DNA of 64,000 nt from Kingdonia uniflora (lineage: Eukaryota > Streptophyta > Magnoliopsida > Ranunculales > Circaeasteraceae). The first letter of the stretch is position 1; every line of letters begins with the position of its first letter. The translations under genes and the position numbers were made by a program. This document shows, piece by piece, positions 1 through 12,300 of this stretch. Where the stretch lies: positions 434,001-498,000 of the forward strand of contig JACGCM010001538.1 of assembly GCA_014058105.1 (NCBI GenBank), in the 5' to 3' direction. The notes beneath the pieces are model-generated. The model was not told the origin of the DNA and searched no databases. It was given only the letters and a program-made list of their open reading frames with translations.

Positions 1-1058
1 ATCATTGGCTCTCAGGTCATTATGGAATGATTTACGGGAATAGTGCATCACGGCCAATGCTAATTTTTCATCCTTGCAAACTTTGTACTATATTCTTGTT
101 TTATACGTTACAGCTTATCGAATTATTCCACAGTTTTAGTACTTTGAATTTTTTTCTCACATATATAAATGATATTAGTTGAAATTATATGTATTGTTCT
201 ACCTCATCTATGTCCCTTACGTACAACTCAAGTATATATTGTACGACATTTCTAATGTGGAGAATGCACAATTTGTGATCTATATATAGTTTGTCAAGTC
301 CTCTACACTGATCTTTGTAACCTGTTTAAATTCATTACTTTTGTCTAGAAATAGAATATGTTTTTCCTTATGGGCAATCTTTTGTTTATTCACTATTCTG
401 GGTGAGTATGTATTTTTTATTATCTACTACTGTTGTGAGTCTCTATTAATAAATGAGGTAAAATCAATGAATCAATAATGAAATAAGAGGCCTTGCTGAC
501 ATTGAGAGGTCATGTTTTAGGAAAAAAAAAACCTTACCAGCCAACCACATCTATGAAGGTTGTTCATAGTTATCAAACACAGATGAACAATTACAGTCAA
601 ACTGCTAAAAATTATTATTCATTTTTAGTTTTGCCATACAGTGTTGTACGTTGGTCTCTGCTTTGGTTCATAGAGAACACATTAACTGTACCACCATGCA
701 GAAGGAACTGCCTAAGAATTATTCAGTTGAATGGCCTACATAAAAGTCCTCAATCACCGGGCTTTAAAGTATGCATATCTTTGATAAAAATATTGACAAT
801 CAAGGGCAACAACACCAACAATTCATTTATCTTATCTGCTCTCTACCATAATGTGATGCACTAATGTTATTTGGTAGAGAATTATGAATTCTACATAAGA
901 ATGTGCTACCTCCATGTACAAACTCTTTTAAACATTGTGATTTAACCAAAATTACAAGGCACAACATATAATGATGTCCTCAATGACTAGATTCCTGTAA
1001 ACAATGTGCTTTAAACAACATTTTAAGGCACGTGCGATAGCGCGTGCCCGACTGCTAG
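1..1058 (+). mobile_element. Helitron 3' portion (left part outside window or unrecognised)
   Basis: The 3' terminus looks like a Helitron. A hairpin has arms GGCACGTGC (1027-1035) and GCGCGTGCC (1040-1048) around a GATA loop, followed by six bases and the terminal CTAG (1055-1058) before a T. Helitrons end in a short GC-rich hairpin and CTRR and insert between A and T. No 5' end and no Rep/helicase coding was found. The 123-aa ORF at 493-864 has no family features I recognise and I do not call it a gene. A shortened copy of the same terminus occurs at 37232-37258. Confidence 0.5.
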
Positions 1059-1069
1059 TATATATATAA

Positions 1070-1349
1070 GAGAATCTAGTGTAGGCTCTCTATAGTTAAA
1101 ATAAATATAATAAAAGGCTAAAAATTAAGTTTTTAGCCTCCCTAAGAGTGTTTATTTTGGGTTTCAATACTCTTTCCTCAACAATAAAATAAGGATACAA
1201 AAAGAAATTTTGGGTAGCCTAAAACTACTTTATGACACGTCACCTATTAAACTTGTTATTTTAAGGAGTTTGGTTTTTGCAGGACATTCAAATCTCATAT
1301 CCCCGTCGTATCACTAGCTAAAATTATAGCTAATCTACACAGGATGCTC
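1070..1349. mobile_element. PIF/Harbinger-class MITE with TAA target duplication
   Basis: A 280-bp non-coding element. The left end GAGAATCTAGTGTAGG and the inverted right end GAGCATCCTGTGTAG are imperfect inverted repeats, flanked on both sides by TAA (1067-1069 and 1350-1352). The GAGCATC terminus and 3-bp TAA/TTA duplication are typical of Tourist-like MITEs. Its interior resembles the MITE at 1353-3593 (shared tttattttggg and tcaatactttc-type stretches), so the two belong to one family and sit back to back sharing the TAA. Confidence 0.65.
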
Positions 1350-1547
1350 TAAGAGTATCTAGAGGAGAAAGTGTTAAAAACCAAATTTTTAGCATCCCAA
1401 AGAGGGTAGTTATTTTGGGCATCAATACTTTCTCTCCCCATAGGAGAGAGAAAAAAAATTGGGTAGTCACGTTTGACAATTTTATTATGTGGGAAATATG
1501 AGAGCTTCAAAATTAAATAAAAAAAACCTATCAATTGAGCGTGGAAT

Positions 1548-1956
1548 TGATGTGAATCATATCTCATGATCGTTTCTCACATGTCAGCGGACTATTTATA
1601 TTTATGTTCTTTTGATTCAAGTCTCTTTGCTAGAGATTTAGTAGGTTTTAGGGAGTTCCTAATTAACCAACACAAGGTTAAGAGTATATTTTTCTCAGTT
1701 TCTGGAATATTCATAATTATGGTTTCCACCCTCTTATGTTTTATAAAATGGAGGTCAGGTTCTCTATTTTATTAAGTTGTTAAAGTTGATAATTTGAAGT
1801 TAGTTCAATTTAGGTTTCAATTTAAATTTTTGTTTAGTTTTGATTTGAAGTTAAAGTTTATGTTTATTTTGAGTTTTAGTGTTTAGAGAAAACTTTAATT
1901 TTAATTAGGTTTTCGTAATTTTCAAGTTTTCGCTTCCGCGACTTGATTTTACGTCA
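1548..1956 (+). repeat. 5' LTR of the 1.9-kb element
   Basis: TG...CA-bounded repeat of 409 bp. It is nearly the same length as the 3' copy at 3054-3464 but differs from it by scattered substitutions and small indels, so the insertion is not very recent. Confidence 0.85.
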
Positions 1957-1998
1957 AATTTGTACCAGAGCTAGCAAGATTTTGCGGATTTTTTTTAC

Positions 1999-2175
1999 AC
2001 CCACTGCTACAGTGATTTTCGGGAACTGATATAGTATTTTCGGTTACTGCTACAGTGATTTTCGAGGATTGTTACAATATATTTCGGTTACCGCTACAGT
2101 AATTTTCAGGGACTTCTACAGTGATTTCGGGTAATTGCTACAGCAGTTTTTGCGTTGCTACGGTTGCAATTTAGT
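1999..2175 (+). repeat. Imperfect tandem array of GCTACAGTGATTTTCGGG-like units
   Basis: Within about 175 bp the core (ctgctacagtgattttcggg or close variants) recurs at least five times, spaced about 30-40 bp, just inside the 5' LTR. Inverted versions (CACTGTAGCAAC) recur at 8597-8670, at the equivalent place in the different LTR element there. Confidence 0.7.
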
Positions 2176-3053
2176 GATGTTTAGAGTTTTGGGAAAATTT
2201 AAGTTATCGATATCTACGATGTCTCGTATAAGAGCTGTGGCGGAATAGGATGCCAAGAATACCGCGCAAGCAATCGCGACACTTAAGAATCAGCTTGGCG
2301 AGTTCGTCAACGTCGCCGTGAGTTCCAGCATGTTACAACTATCCCTACCTCAAATCTCTCCTCTAGGTGTATTGGAGAGCAACCCCCAAGTTGGGAGTAC
2401 TAAAACCGTGACGAAAACACGGATAAGAAAACCTCACGTGACGAATTGGGAGAAGTAACGGAGATCCCCGCAATCGGAGCCGCGAGTGGCACCGACGAAA
2501 GCAAGGTTATCTTTAACATGGCAACCAACGATCCCAGGGTTCTGATAGTCGTTACGACTGTCGTCATCGCAACAACAAATTCATAAAAGGATTCGACCGG
2601 AATTAACGTCGGTTTGCAAACTCTACAAAAATCAGTTACAATTTTCAGAACGATGAGAGAGATGATTATAGGACAAGAACCTCTCTCTCTCTGGTCCAGT
2701 AGGTGATGCCCAACAAAGCTATAGTTGGTACTACGGTTGCAATTGAAAACCCAATTTGCGGTTTTACAGGTTCGACGATTGAGAAAGATTTTGTTGATCC
2801 ATTTTGGGAGGGTTTTTTAGCAAGTTTCGAGAAGCGAATCACAATGTTTTCTTCAGTTTTTGGTAATGATCGACTTAAAGATGTTAGTGACAACATGGTA
2901 CCCCTGCTCTTGGGTACGACCTTGGGTTACGGTAAATTTTGCGGCAGAATTTAAAGTTTGAAGATGGGTAGGCCGCATAAAAAAGTTTTCAAGTTTCGTG
3001 ATTTTCCAAAATTTGTCGATTTTGTGGTCGAAATCTTCCAAAGACGGAGGGTT

Positions 3054-3464
3054 TGATGTGAATCATATCTCATGACCGTTTCTCACATGTCAACGGACTA
3101 TTTATATTAATGTTATTTTGATTTAAGTCTTTCTGCTAGAGATGCTTAGTAGGTTTTAGAGAGTTCTTAATTAACCAACACAAGGTTAATAGTATTTTTC
3201 CCAGTTTCTAGAATATTCTTAATTAGGGTTTTCACCCCGCCTTATGTTCTATAAAAGGGAGGCTACGTTCTATATTTTATTAAGTTGTTAAGTTGATAAT
3301 TTGAAGTTAGTTCAATTTAGATTTCAGCTTAAATTTTTGTTTAGTTTTGATTTGAAGTTAAAGTTTATGTTTATTTTGAGTTTTAGTGTTTAGAGGAAAC
3401 TCCTAATTTTAATTAGGTTTTCGTAATTTTCAAGTTTCCGCTTCCGCGGCTTGATTTTACGTCA
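3054..3464 (+). repeat. 3' LTR of the 1.9-kb element
   Basis: 411-bp counterpart of the LTR at 1548-1956. It ends TTTTACGTCA and is followed by target duplication GGAAT. Confidence 0.85.
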
Positions 3465-3613
3465 GGAATACTTTTAAGTTATTTTTATGATGTGGCTCTG
3501 TAACATAGGTAATTTGTTTGGTAATAATTGATTTATCCCTCAAACCCTTCCTCAAAATCACTCCCTATCCAAAGGAGGTTGTTGTGGATGCTCTAAATCG
3601 TCCATGTTCTTTA

Positions 3614-3911
3614 GAGCATCTGTATTAGTTTCACCAACTTATGCTAGTCAAAACCTATTTGCTCAGCGCTTAAAGTCATTTTTTGTAGGTTCTATGCATT
3701 AGAATAGCCCATAATGGAATAAAGCTTCCTATATTTAAGGTTTCTTCTTGAGTTTTGGCTTTGCCTATCAAACAAGTGATCAAATATGACTACTCAAAAT
3801 GGCTTTAAGCATTATTGGCATTTCAATGGAGAGTCTAATGTGATAAATTTACAATATTTGACTATTCAAATTTGATTATAAAGCAAAATGACTACTCTAA
3901 TATAAATGCTC
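3614..3911. mobile_element. PIF/Harbinger-class MITE with TTA target duplication
   Basis: A 298-bp non-coding element. The left end GAGCATCTGTATTAG and the inverted right end GAGCATTTATATTAGAG are imperfect inverted repeats, flanked by TTA (3611-3613 and 3912-3914). The interior differs from the two MITEs just upstream, so it is a different family inserted only 20 bp away. Confidence 0.65.
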
Positions 3912-6185
3912 TTAGCTTAATATTAAAATTATGTAGTTTACGTTAATACAGATCTGTCATGATTAGTCAAGGATCACGAATAATCATGTCTGTTGTTGAA
4001 TGCATTAGGCCAAAATTAGCTAAACTAACCACATCAACTGTACATCGACTTCATGATCTCCACCGTGACAGTCAAGATCTCTTCTATTCTTAACGAAGAC
4101 GAGACCCTTGTTATGGAACCTTTTTTGTTTTCGAGTCCATAACCATTTCCCCCCACTAGTCTCCTGGGCATCGTGCATTACCCCGCACCCATGATAATGC
4201 CGTCCTAATTCTTAATTTCTTGTAAAAAGCTACACGATTTCTATATTTTGAAGTCCTAGTTTACTTTTTCCCGCCGAACAGGGGACTTGACGTGCCCTTG
4301 ACGTGCCCCTCTTCGAATACAATATATACAACTTAATTATCAGGTTGATCGCACTCAACTGTCCAAGTTTGGTATTAATAACTTTGTTTAAAGGCGCTTT
4401 TTTCAGCTTAATGAAGTGTTTTTAGTGGTAATTAAATTTCCCACTCTCCCTCAAAATCCTTCACACCTTGTTGCTTTAAGGGAACATAATGGTCTCTCTC
4501 CATTGAGATCACCATCATTTAATTTCTTCAAAAGGGGTCCTCTGGATCACTCCTGGCTGGCTTTGTAATTGCTAGTAGTGTCATCTGACAGCCATATATA
4601 CATGCTTTACTAAAACAAGGGTCCACCGCTCCGGCCCGGCAGGTTTTAACCAGTTTTATAAACACAACTCTGGCCAGTTTATGTCTTGCTGTATTGTGGA
4701 CAGCTAGTGTTGATTCTCCGTATAATTCGATGAATATTCAGATTGAAACAAAGTGTAGCAATTTTGTTGAACCCCATTAGGCCATTACAAGTTTTGGATT
4801 GAATAGACGATACTTCCTAGCTAGTTCTGTTGAACCCTAGGAGTTTAGATGTGCGTAGGTGGAAAGTGCGGCATTGGAAAATGAGCCAACATGGGATTTC
4901 CCTGGAAACTTTAGACATCTTAAATATACCATGCGTGTAGGCATATGTTAAGTCGTACTCGAAATAAATTATATAATTTATTCGATCAAAAGGGTGATGA
5001 TGCAACTATTGCACCATCGTCTTCACACGTGTAACCAAAATGTGTCTTAGGATATTCTCCTAGATGCAACATTCATCCCCAAAGAACCACATATTGTTAG
5101 GTAAATTTGACATATTTGTTTTCATGCTTATGTTGCGTTTGTGTTTGTTGAACCCAAAGAAGCAAAGCAATATGGTGAGAGTGAGACTTGAGTGATGATC
5201 CTTATGTGGGTTGAGTCTAATGCAGTAAAAAAAAATCCGATTAGATGAAGCGCACTAAAGACTCTTTTGATGCCTTTTATTTGGCTTTTTCAGCTTTAGC
5301 TAGAGAGATCATCACATATAATGCATGTTTGCTTTTGATATTGGTCTAGGTTTGATTTTGATATCTATCGATCAATTGTGATTTTTTTTTTACACTTTTT
5401 GACCAAGAATTTTAAAAATCTTGTGTTCATGATAGAATACCATCATGTGTAATTTAGATTGATTCATATGAATTGTGTATGTTGTTTTCTTCTTTTTGAG
5501 AAGAATCTGCATTTGGAGTTAGGGTTTTGGCTGGATTATCATAGCTATTCATCTGAATTTCAAAAGAGCCCACAAACAGTGAAAAAAGCAATCTAATGTC
5601 TTCAATTTGCCTATTTTGGGAGGGAGAAGGAACCATATACTGTCTATTTCAGGCTCTCTTCTCTCTCTCATTATAGAAATGTATCATGGTTCATGAGTTC
5701 CATCACCTTTAAACATGCACTAAGAAAGCAAAGGGGGACCTTAGTGAAGAGGAGTGATCAGGGTGGTCTGCCCTACCCCTCACTCACTCACCAAGTAAAG
5801 TTCCAAGCTCAGTACCTTCCAACATAGCTAAGTTTGATGGATAGATTCCATATACGAAGTCACTCTCAATATCTTCCAACATAGCGCAGTGGTGGATGTC
5901 AGATACGATCGCACGCAATGTGTATCAGTGGACGACACTCTGATCGTTCACCATTGGTGGCCCAGTGCGAAAAAAGTTCACTCAGGGCACCATGTCGAGT
6001 TTACTGTGAGGGTCAGTAATCACTGGCAGAATAAAACTCTTAATGACCCTTCAAACTATAAGTGACTTGAACTTGCACAACAACTTAAAGGTATACCAAG
6101 CAGTTCCAATATTCATAAGGAAAAACATGACAAAATATTCTCAAAATGCCATAAATTAATCAAGCATTCTTTCTCTCTCTCTCTA
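3912..6185. other. Intergenic stretch, no gene seen
   Basis: About 2.3 kb of unique-looking AT-rich sequence with stops in all frames. ORFs here are at most about 60 codons and show no family motif. I see no tRNA, no paired repeats and no clear element end. Confidence 0.6.
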
Positions 6186-6464
6186 AGGTTTAACCTTTTA
6201 AAACAGTACCAAATTAATTAAAAAACTAATTAAAAAAGAATATTGCAAATATAGAAAACATAGAAAATAGGGGTCCCACGAAGTGTGCCTGGAGACGCAG
6301 AGACGTGCACGATTCCTATCAAACTTTCCCCTTCTTTGAAGAGTTCGACCATGAACTTATGCGAGAAAATCAGAAGTCCTCAACATAAAACCGAAAGTGC
6401 ACGATGAAAAGCTAGAGAAGACGTCCACGAATTTTATCGTAATTTGCTAGTATACCCTTTGGAC

Positions 6465-7159
6465 TAGAGCTGGCAAACGGGTCGGGTTTGGGTTACACAA
6501 ATCGGGTCATAACGGGTTCATGGGTTAAAAATGCAAATCCAAACTTGACCCGTTTAGTTAAACGGGTAAAAAATACAAACCCAAACCCGACCCTAATTTA
6601 AACAGGTCAACCCGACCCGACCATTTTGACCTGTTTAAATATTAATTTGAGTCATGGCTCATGGGTCTTCACTTCATTTGACACAATTGTTTGAGAGTAT
6701 ATTTGTTGAAGCTTTGATTGGTAGGTATTGGTGTTACATGTGTTCTAAAATGATGAGTCCAGTAATGAAAATTGAGATTAAATGTTCATTTTCTAAGATT
6801 GGGTTTGTTAAAGAAATGTATAGTAATAAGAAAAGAGGATGAAAGAATGAAACTGAGGTGAGATTGGATCAAATGTCATATGTTTATGGGTAATAATAAC
6901 ACATACATATAAAGCTCTATTTAGACTTAAATCTTACTTCGAATGATGGATAATATCATATAAATTATAATTAGCTCAAATTAAACTTAAACGGGTCACG
7001 GGTCAACCCAAACCGTTTAATGTAATCCCTAACCCGACCCATTTATTAAATGGGTTTTAGTCAAATGACTCGCTACCTATTAAGACCAAACCCAAACCCA
7101 CCAGAAACAGGGTTGGGTCGGGTCGGATTGGCGGATCATGGGTCACTTTGCCGGCTCTA
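6465..7159. mobile_element. Non-autonomous hAT MITE with perfect 8-bp target duplication
   Basis: A 695-bp element. The ends TAGAGCTGGCAAAC (left) and TAGAGCCGGCAAAG (right, inverted) are flanked by the direct repeat CTTTGGAC at 6457-6464 and 7160-7167. The subterminal regions are packed with GGGTCGGG/CCCGACCC and AACGGGT motifs in both orientations, typical of a common plant hAT MITE group. The AT-rich core has no credible gene. Confidence 0.88.
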
Positions 7160-8720
7160 CTTTGGACATTGTAACACATCATCTCGAAGTTCATTTTGCT
7201 TCATTGTATTACCAACTGCATACACAATACGTTATACTTGGAGTCGCCAAGACTTCAGACCCACCTAGTCGAAAGTACAAACCATAAATTTTGTCCAATA
7301 TGGGTCAACATATGGAGCTGTTGTCGGTGCACGTTGCTGTAAAATTTTACTCCATTTTGGTTCTCATATGTGCCTATGCTATAGCCAAAACTAATCTCCC
7401 TTGCGGGTGCTCCGGACGAAGCATTAATCTCTGGACTCCACTACTGTGTGGCACGGGGATCAGTAACTATTGTTGGAGTGGTCATGCTGGCACTAGCTTG
7501 ATTTGGCTCAAGTTTGAACTGTTGGAGTTGCTTTGGTAACATTATTGTTTGACCTCTTTTATTAAGTTGGTGTTGGCTCGGCTTGGGCGTGCTCATTGCT
7601 GGAGCTACTAAGTAAAACTTAGCTAACACATGCCTAGCACGTGTTGTTCCTCTCTTCTTTGCCTTTCTTCTTCCCCGTGAATCAACAACTTGCTTCATCA
7701 TTAAACCCTCTTTAATAACCTGTTTATTGTGATTTGTCTCTCTTGCAATCTTCTAAGTAGGTTGACGTGACTGGAAAAAAACCAGTTGGTGATTTGAACA
7801 CGTACTCTTCACTTGTGGTGAAATTCAGATTTGGTGGATCTAAGTCTAGGGGTTTGGACTTGGGATTGGGCCTTGTTTGGACGGGAAGCACATGGTGGCC
7901 ACCTGCCTGTCTTCCTTCTCTCTCATGACTTGAATTCTTCGCCCTAGCACAACCTGAAAAATCAACAACCACTCTATTGAATCCGATCGTGCTTCAGTCC
8001 CTTCCTTGATTGGGGCGGTCCACTGGACTTCGGTGATTGAATCGATGAATCCTCCATCATCTTTTCAGGGTATCATGTTTTCAGGGTTTCCTCGATCTGG
8101 TGATGTTATCTTTCGATTGAAACTTCTTTCGATTGAAACTTTTGATTGGTAACTTCAATCGGGTGGTCTTCGCACGTCATATTCGTGACCCCTTCGTGGG
8201 ACTAAGGTCTTAAACTCTCCAACGTGTCTTTGCCTACCCCACCCAAGAAATCGGTCACACGGGAAATCTTTCTCTCAATCAGTACATTGTAGTGGTTAAT
8301 CTTCAAGCCATCTATATCAATTTCAACACCTACACCATCTTTTCTGACATTAGAGTTCTCAAGCATCTGAAACGCCTCCCTTGTCAGATCTCTTTTCAAA
8401 CATAATTTTTTTTGCGATCTATAACAATTCAAAATCCATACTTCATTGGCTTCTCTCCATAAAAGAACGCTTTCATCATTTTCTAATTTTTGTGTTATCC
8501 AATTTTTTATGTAGTCTACTACTTTACAGTCTTTCCACCCGAACTTGTCTCATAATCTTTCTAAATCTTTTTGGCTATACATCGATGTAACATAAATCAC
8601 TGTAGCAACGAAGAAGTCACTGTAGCAACAAAGAAAGCACTGTAGCATATGCATAAATCATTGTAGCAATCAATGTATGAAAAAAATCCTCAAAGAACAA
8701 ACGTCTTTCTAAAACCAAGT

Positions 8721-9030
8721 TGTTAAATACTACATACACAAAAGCAAATAAACTAATCAAGTAATCTTTTATTAAATTGAAATCTCTACCACAAGTGTCT
8801 CTCTAAGTTTTCTCTACCCAACTAGGGTTCTTTGATCTCACAAAACTCAACCTCTCTCTCCTACTAACCCTAAGCCCTTTTATAGAAGAAGAGACCTAAC
8901 TTTCTAAAACACTACCCAAATAATTAAGAAACTAATCTAAAAAGAATATTGTAAAAATAGGAAACATAGAAAATAAGGTCCCACAAAGTGTGCCAAATTG
9001 GAGACGCGGAGACATGCACGATTCCTATCA
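8721..9030 (-). repeat. 5' LTR of the minus-strand element
   Basis: 310-bp repeat, TG...CA on the minus strand. Its first about 130 bp match 6186-6321. The sequence beyond its inner edge (ACTTGGTTTTAGAAAG, minus strand) may be a decayed primer-binding site. Confidence 0.65.
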
Positions 9031-9098
9031 TATATATACACTGTATCTATACCATGATGTTCTATCATATATATACACTGTATCTATACCATGATGTT
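9025..9098. repeat. 37-bp perfect tandem duplication
   Basis: The 37-bp unit starting ctatcatatatatacactg occurs at 9025-9061 and again at 9062-9098. It straddles the outer edge of the LTR that ends at 9030, so it arose after the insertion. Confidence 0.9.
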
Positions 9099-9335
9099 CT
9101 TTACAGGACGATACAAGAAAGAAATAAACTTCTTTATTTCAGGAAATGGAATGTTAGGGTAGCACGAGGAATACCTTGATACAAGTTTATACCTATAAGG
9201 GTGTATACATTATTTCTGCACCTTTCTATCATTTTCATGGGTTTAATCAAGTAAAAGATTACGTCCATTTTGATACAACAAGACCCTGCGTATTCGCACC
9301 AACTGATAAGTAGATGGGGCAAAAGGAAGGAGACA

Positions 9336-12300
9336 CTAAGCATTTGCTGCATCCTCTGCAGATTTCTTATATTCCGGCTTAAGCTCATAGGTTCCTTGAT
9401 TTGCTCCCCTCTTATTGTACATGCAAAGCTCGCTTAGTATCTCTTTCAGAAATTGCTGCAAAAAAAGAATAGATTATTGGTCCATGAGTTTACAGTTTTA
9501 GACTGAATGGTTTTATTAGCGCATCATTTGTCTACTTTGTACATGCAAACTTGCACTATTTTGTCAGTTCTTGCCATCTTATGTCAATAATACAAACACG
9601 AGAGAGGAAGTAGATTTTGCATTTGCTTTATCTTCGCTTTTTTGTTCTTCAAAAGATCCTTACCTACTTTTTCCCAGAATAAATTATATTATGCAGAGAA
9701 CGTTCTATGAATCTATCTGAGATTAATGAGAGAATATGAAGGAAAAGTACAGACTGGGAGAACTTGGCGGCCTGGCGGGAAAAGATTTGGTCGAAGAGAA
9801 TAGAAAAAACTTGGACTCAGAAAACTCGGAGACTGAAAATATTCATAGCTTCTAGACTCTAAAGATAGAACCTCGAAAGTGTGGAGATCTTAAGGTGAAG
9901 TAACAATGGGGCTGATTAGGTTTGCTCCAGGCTAAGAGCCAGTTTATGATAGCTTAAAGGGGTGAATTAGACTGAGCCATAAAGGGAGTCGAATTAGGAC
10001 AGTCCATGATGCGACTGATATGGATTGGGCCCGAAACTAAGAAAGTACTTGGGCCAAGCTGGTCATGAAAAGGACAAACAGGTTAGGCACGAAAGGCCAT
10101 GTGCTTTTTAGCAATTATTTTATATTAAGGTATGTATTTATCTTCAGAAATTGTGGTGGTTTTAAATAATTTTGAAATCAAAATAATTTTCTAATTCTAG
10201 CAAAGCAAATTTGATATGGAAAAAAGAGAGAAGCATGTATTTTTTTGCATGAAATATGTTACCAATAATATATATTTGGAATTAATGTAAGACAATTGTG
10301 CTATATACCATATATAATAATTCCTAAATCTTTGCATTCGTGTAGAACTCAAAAAAGAGTGAAGGATTTTATAACTCCCCCACCAAGCCTATCACAATAA
10401 CCTCTTAAACTAGGTGGATTCATTGCCTTTCTAGTATTGAAAGGACCATTTAAAAGTCCTTGTATTATGAAAAGATATTACATACCGCAGGTTGATCAGT
10501 CTCCTGAACGAGCTGCTTTAATGCCCAATTTGGTTGTCTCTCGAAAAGCTTAAACATAATATCCTCCAACTCCCCGCGATCCCTTCTTGTTCTTTTTACG
10601 TCTGATCCTTTCACCAGTGCTGCTTTCTTCTTATCCTGGACAAATCGAGGGGAGATCAAAGAATAGACAGAAATATTAATTCCATGTAGAACCATGACAT
10701 GAGATCCCCCCAATATTTTGGACGACAAGAGACGAAATTTCCATCTGATTACTACCTTATAAATATCACACATTTCCAAAGTTTTGGCTAAGGAATTCAA
10801 ACTGCCGAGGTTAGTACATTTACATAGAGAGGTTTCAACTTTTAAGTCCTTTTCTTTTAATGTTGTTGTTGTAAATATGAATTTAAGGGTATTTATTCTA
10901 CAAATGTAAACTCGAATCTGACTGTTGATTCTTGAAACTGATAATTAATATCGTAATTAGACATATAAATATGGTGGTTGGTGTCACTCAGAGTTCCTTA
11001 GGGGAAGATGTAATAGCTGTGGATGGCTTATTGAGTGATTTAGTAACATCTTAATATTCACAACCGTAATGGTTTACTTTAACTGTCAAAGAAGATACAA
11101 TTGAACAATGGTTACAGAAGTACAGCTATTACCATTTTGAGATGATGTTTTAGATTATGTATAATGAAAGGTAACAGACGTTGTGGGGTTTATATGAGAA
11201 TCTCAAGAAAATATCATATATATTTTTCCTGGGTTTGCATTGCATCCTTGATGGCCGATATTCACATATCAAAGTTGTTGGGTTTTATATCTCCAAAACT
11301 ATATGTGGCTTCTTTAGTCCCACATTGCTTGGAAGAGTAGTTTGTTTCCTTGATATAACCTAGGTCTTTTATTTACTATGTTGGGTGGGGGCGGGCCAAA
11401 AAAATGGGTTTAAAACTTTGTTTGGATCATGGGCTTGGGCCTCGAACTTGGTCTTCTATGAAAAAAATGATTTTGTCAAAACCAATTCTATTTCGACCTG
11501 GACCAACTGGACCAATTCGAACTGAGTCCAATCGATCCCGACCTAGATCATTTCGAATCAAGTCCTTCGACCTGGAGTTACCAGGAGACCAAATTCGAAC
11601 TGAGTCTGTTTCGATATGGAGTTCCCAGAAAACCAAATTCGAACCGAGTCTATTTCGAACTGAACTTTTCAGTTTTGAATTTCTCAAACGTAACTGTTTC
11701 GTAATTGAGTCTTAAACGTTTCGCTTCCGTTTCGAACGTTTTTGATGACGTGTCCCACCATTAACTCTTGTTACCGTTTCGAGCTTGCTTCATATAAAGA
11801 GAAATTGTGCCTCAGTTTTATCAATCAATCCATTACACAGTTCTTCTCTTCTCTTCAATATAATCACGAGTCTAGAATCCGAGTAAACCAATTGAAAGTG
11901 CAAATCAAACGAAGGTCCTTCTTCCTTGCAACAGAAGTTCCTAATCTACTGTTTTATCCTGGAGGCGACGCAGCAATCAACTATTTGTAAATGGCAGTGC
12001 GGCGAAACGTCTTAAAGATAGAGACCTAGTCCTCGACTCAGCATCTCCAGATCATCACTTTGGTATCTCCAGTTCATCTTGCCTCATCTTGCCACAACAG
12101 TTGCTATTTTTCTATTAATCTCTGCTCTCGATAACTGCTGCAGAGGTAACTAGTATAGATTTTCCATAACAAAAGTTGTGCAACATTTGTAATTTTTTAA
12201 ATCATAAGTCAATGATCAATTCGTACTAAGCACAAAGGTCCAATTAAGAATAATTAGTTTTGGAAACCAAGGTCAGTTACCGCTCTAGTTCGGCAAGGGC

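Larger units (their letters stand above)
1548..3464 (+). mobile_element. Small non-autonomous LTR retrotransposon, complete with LTRs and target duplication
   Basis: Two direct repeats of about 410 bp (1548-1956 and 3054-3464), both running TGATGTGAATC...TTTTACGTCA, are flanked by the 5-bp duplication GGAAT (1543-1547 and 3465-3469). The sequence right after the 5' LTR (GTACCAGAGC, about 1962) resembles a plant primer-binding site. A purine-rich tract (AAAGACGGAGGG) precedes the 3' LTR. A TATAAAAGGGAGG box lies in the 3' LTR near 3250. The 1.1-kb interior has no pol; weak coding-like stretches occur near 2218-2330 and 2703-2954. The interior begins with repeats of the motif GCTACAGTGATTTTCGGG (about 1999-2170). 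The size fits TRIM or TR-GAG elements. Confidence 0.88.
1353..3593. mobile_element. PIF/Harbinger-class MITE, split by an LTR element
   Basis: The left end GAGTATCTAGAGGAG at 1353 and the inverted right end GAGCATCCACAACAACC ending at 3593 are flanked by TAA (1350-1352 and 3594-3596). Without the LTR element at 1548-3464 and its target duplication, the MITE is about 320 bp and similar inside to the MITE at 1070-1349. The order of events is readable: MITE first, LTR retrotransposon later. Confidence 0.55.
6186..9030 (-). mobile_element. Minus-strand LTR retrotransposon, 3' LTR truncated, gutted interior
   Basis: On the minus strand the 5' LTR is 9030 down to 8721 (TGATAGGAATCGTGCATG...GTATTTAACA, 310 bp, with a TATAAAAGGGC box near 8880). 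The 3' LTR begins at 6321 with the same TGATAGGAATCGTGCACG start and is recognisable only to about 6186, so its distal part is lost. A purine tract (AAAGAAGGGGAAAG) lies immediately before the 3' LTR, as a polypurine tract should. The interior has minus-strand coding-like ORFs (8202-8432, 7724-7972, 7441-7701) that I cannot assign; no protease, integrase or reverse transcriptase motif is visible. A hAT MITE (6465-7159) is nested inside. Confidence 0.7.

Noticed and set aside
493..864. 123-aa plus-strand ORF as a gene
   Set aside because: Low-complexity composition, no family motif and no splice context; it lies in a stretch ending in a Helitron terminus.
8597..8670. CRISPR-like array (repeated CACTGTAGCAAC)
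   Set aside because: Units are short and irregular, with no spacers of even length, and the window is plant nuclear DNA.
10465..10800. 111-aa minus-strand ORF as a stand-alone gene
   Set aside because: Only 10486-10635 is coding (exon 5 of TFIIF-beta); the rest is intron read-through on both sides.
11404..11715. Overlapping ORFs on both strands (103 and 86 aa) as a gene
   Set aside because: Both arise from the ttcgaactgagtc-type repeats inside the probable solo LTR; no domain is visible.
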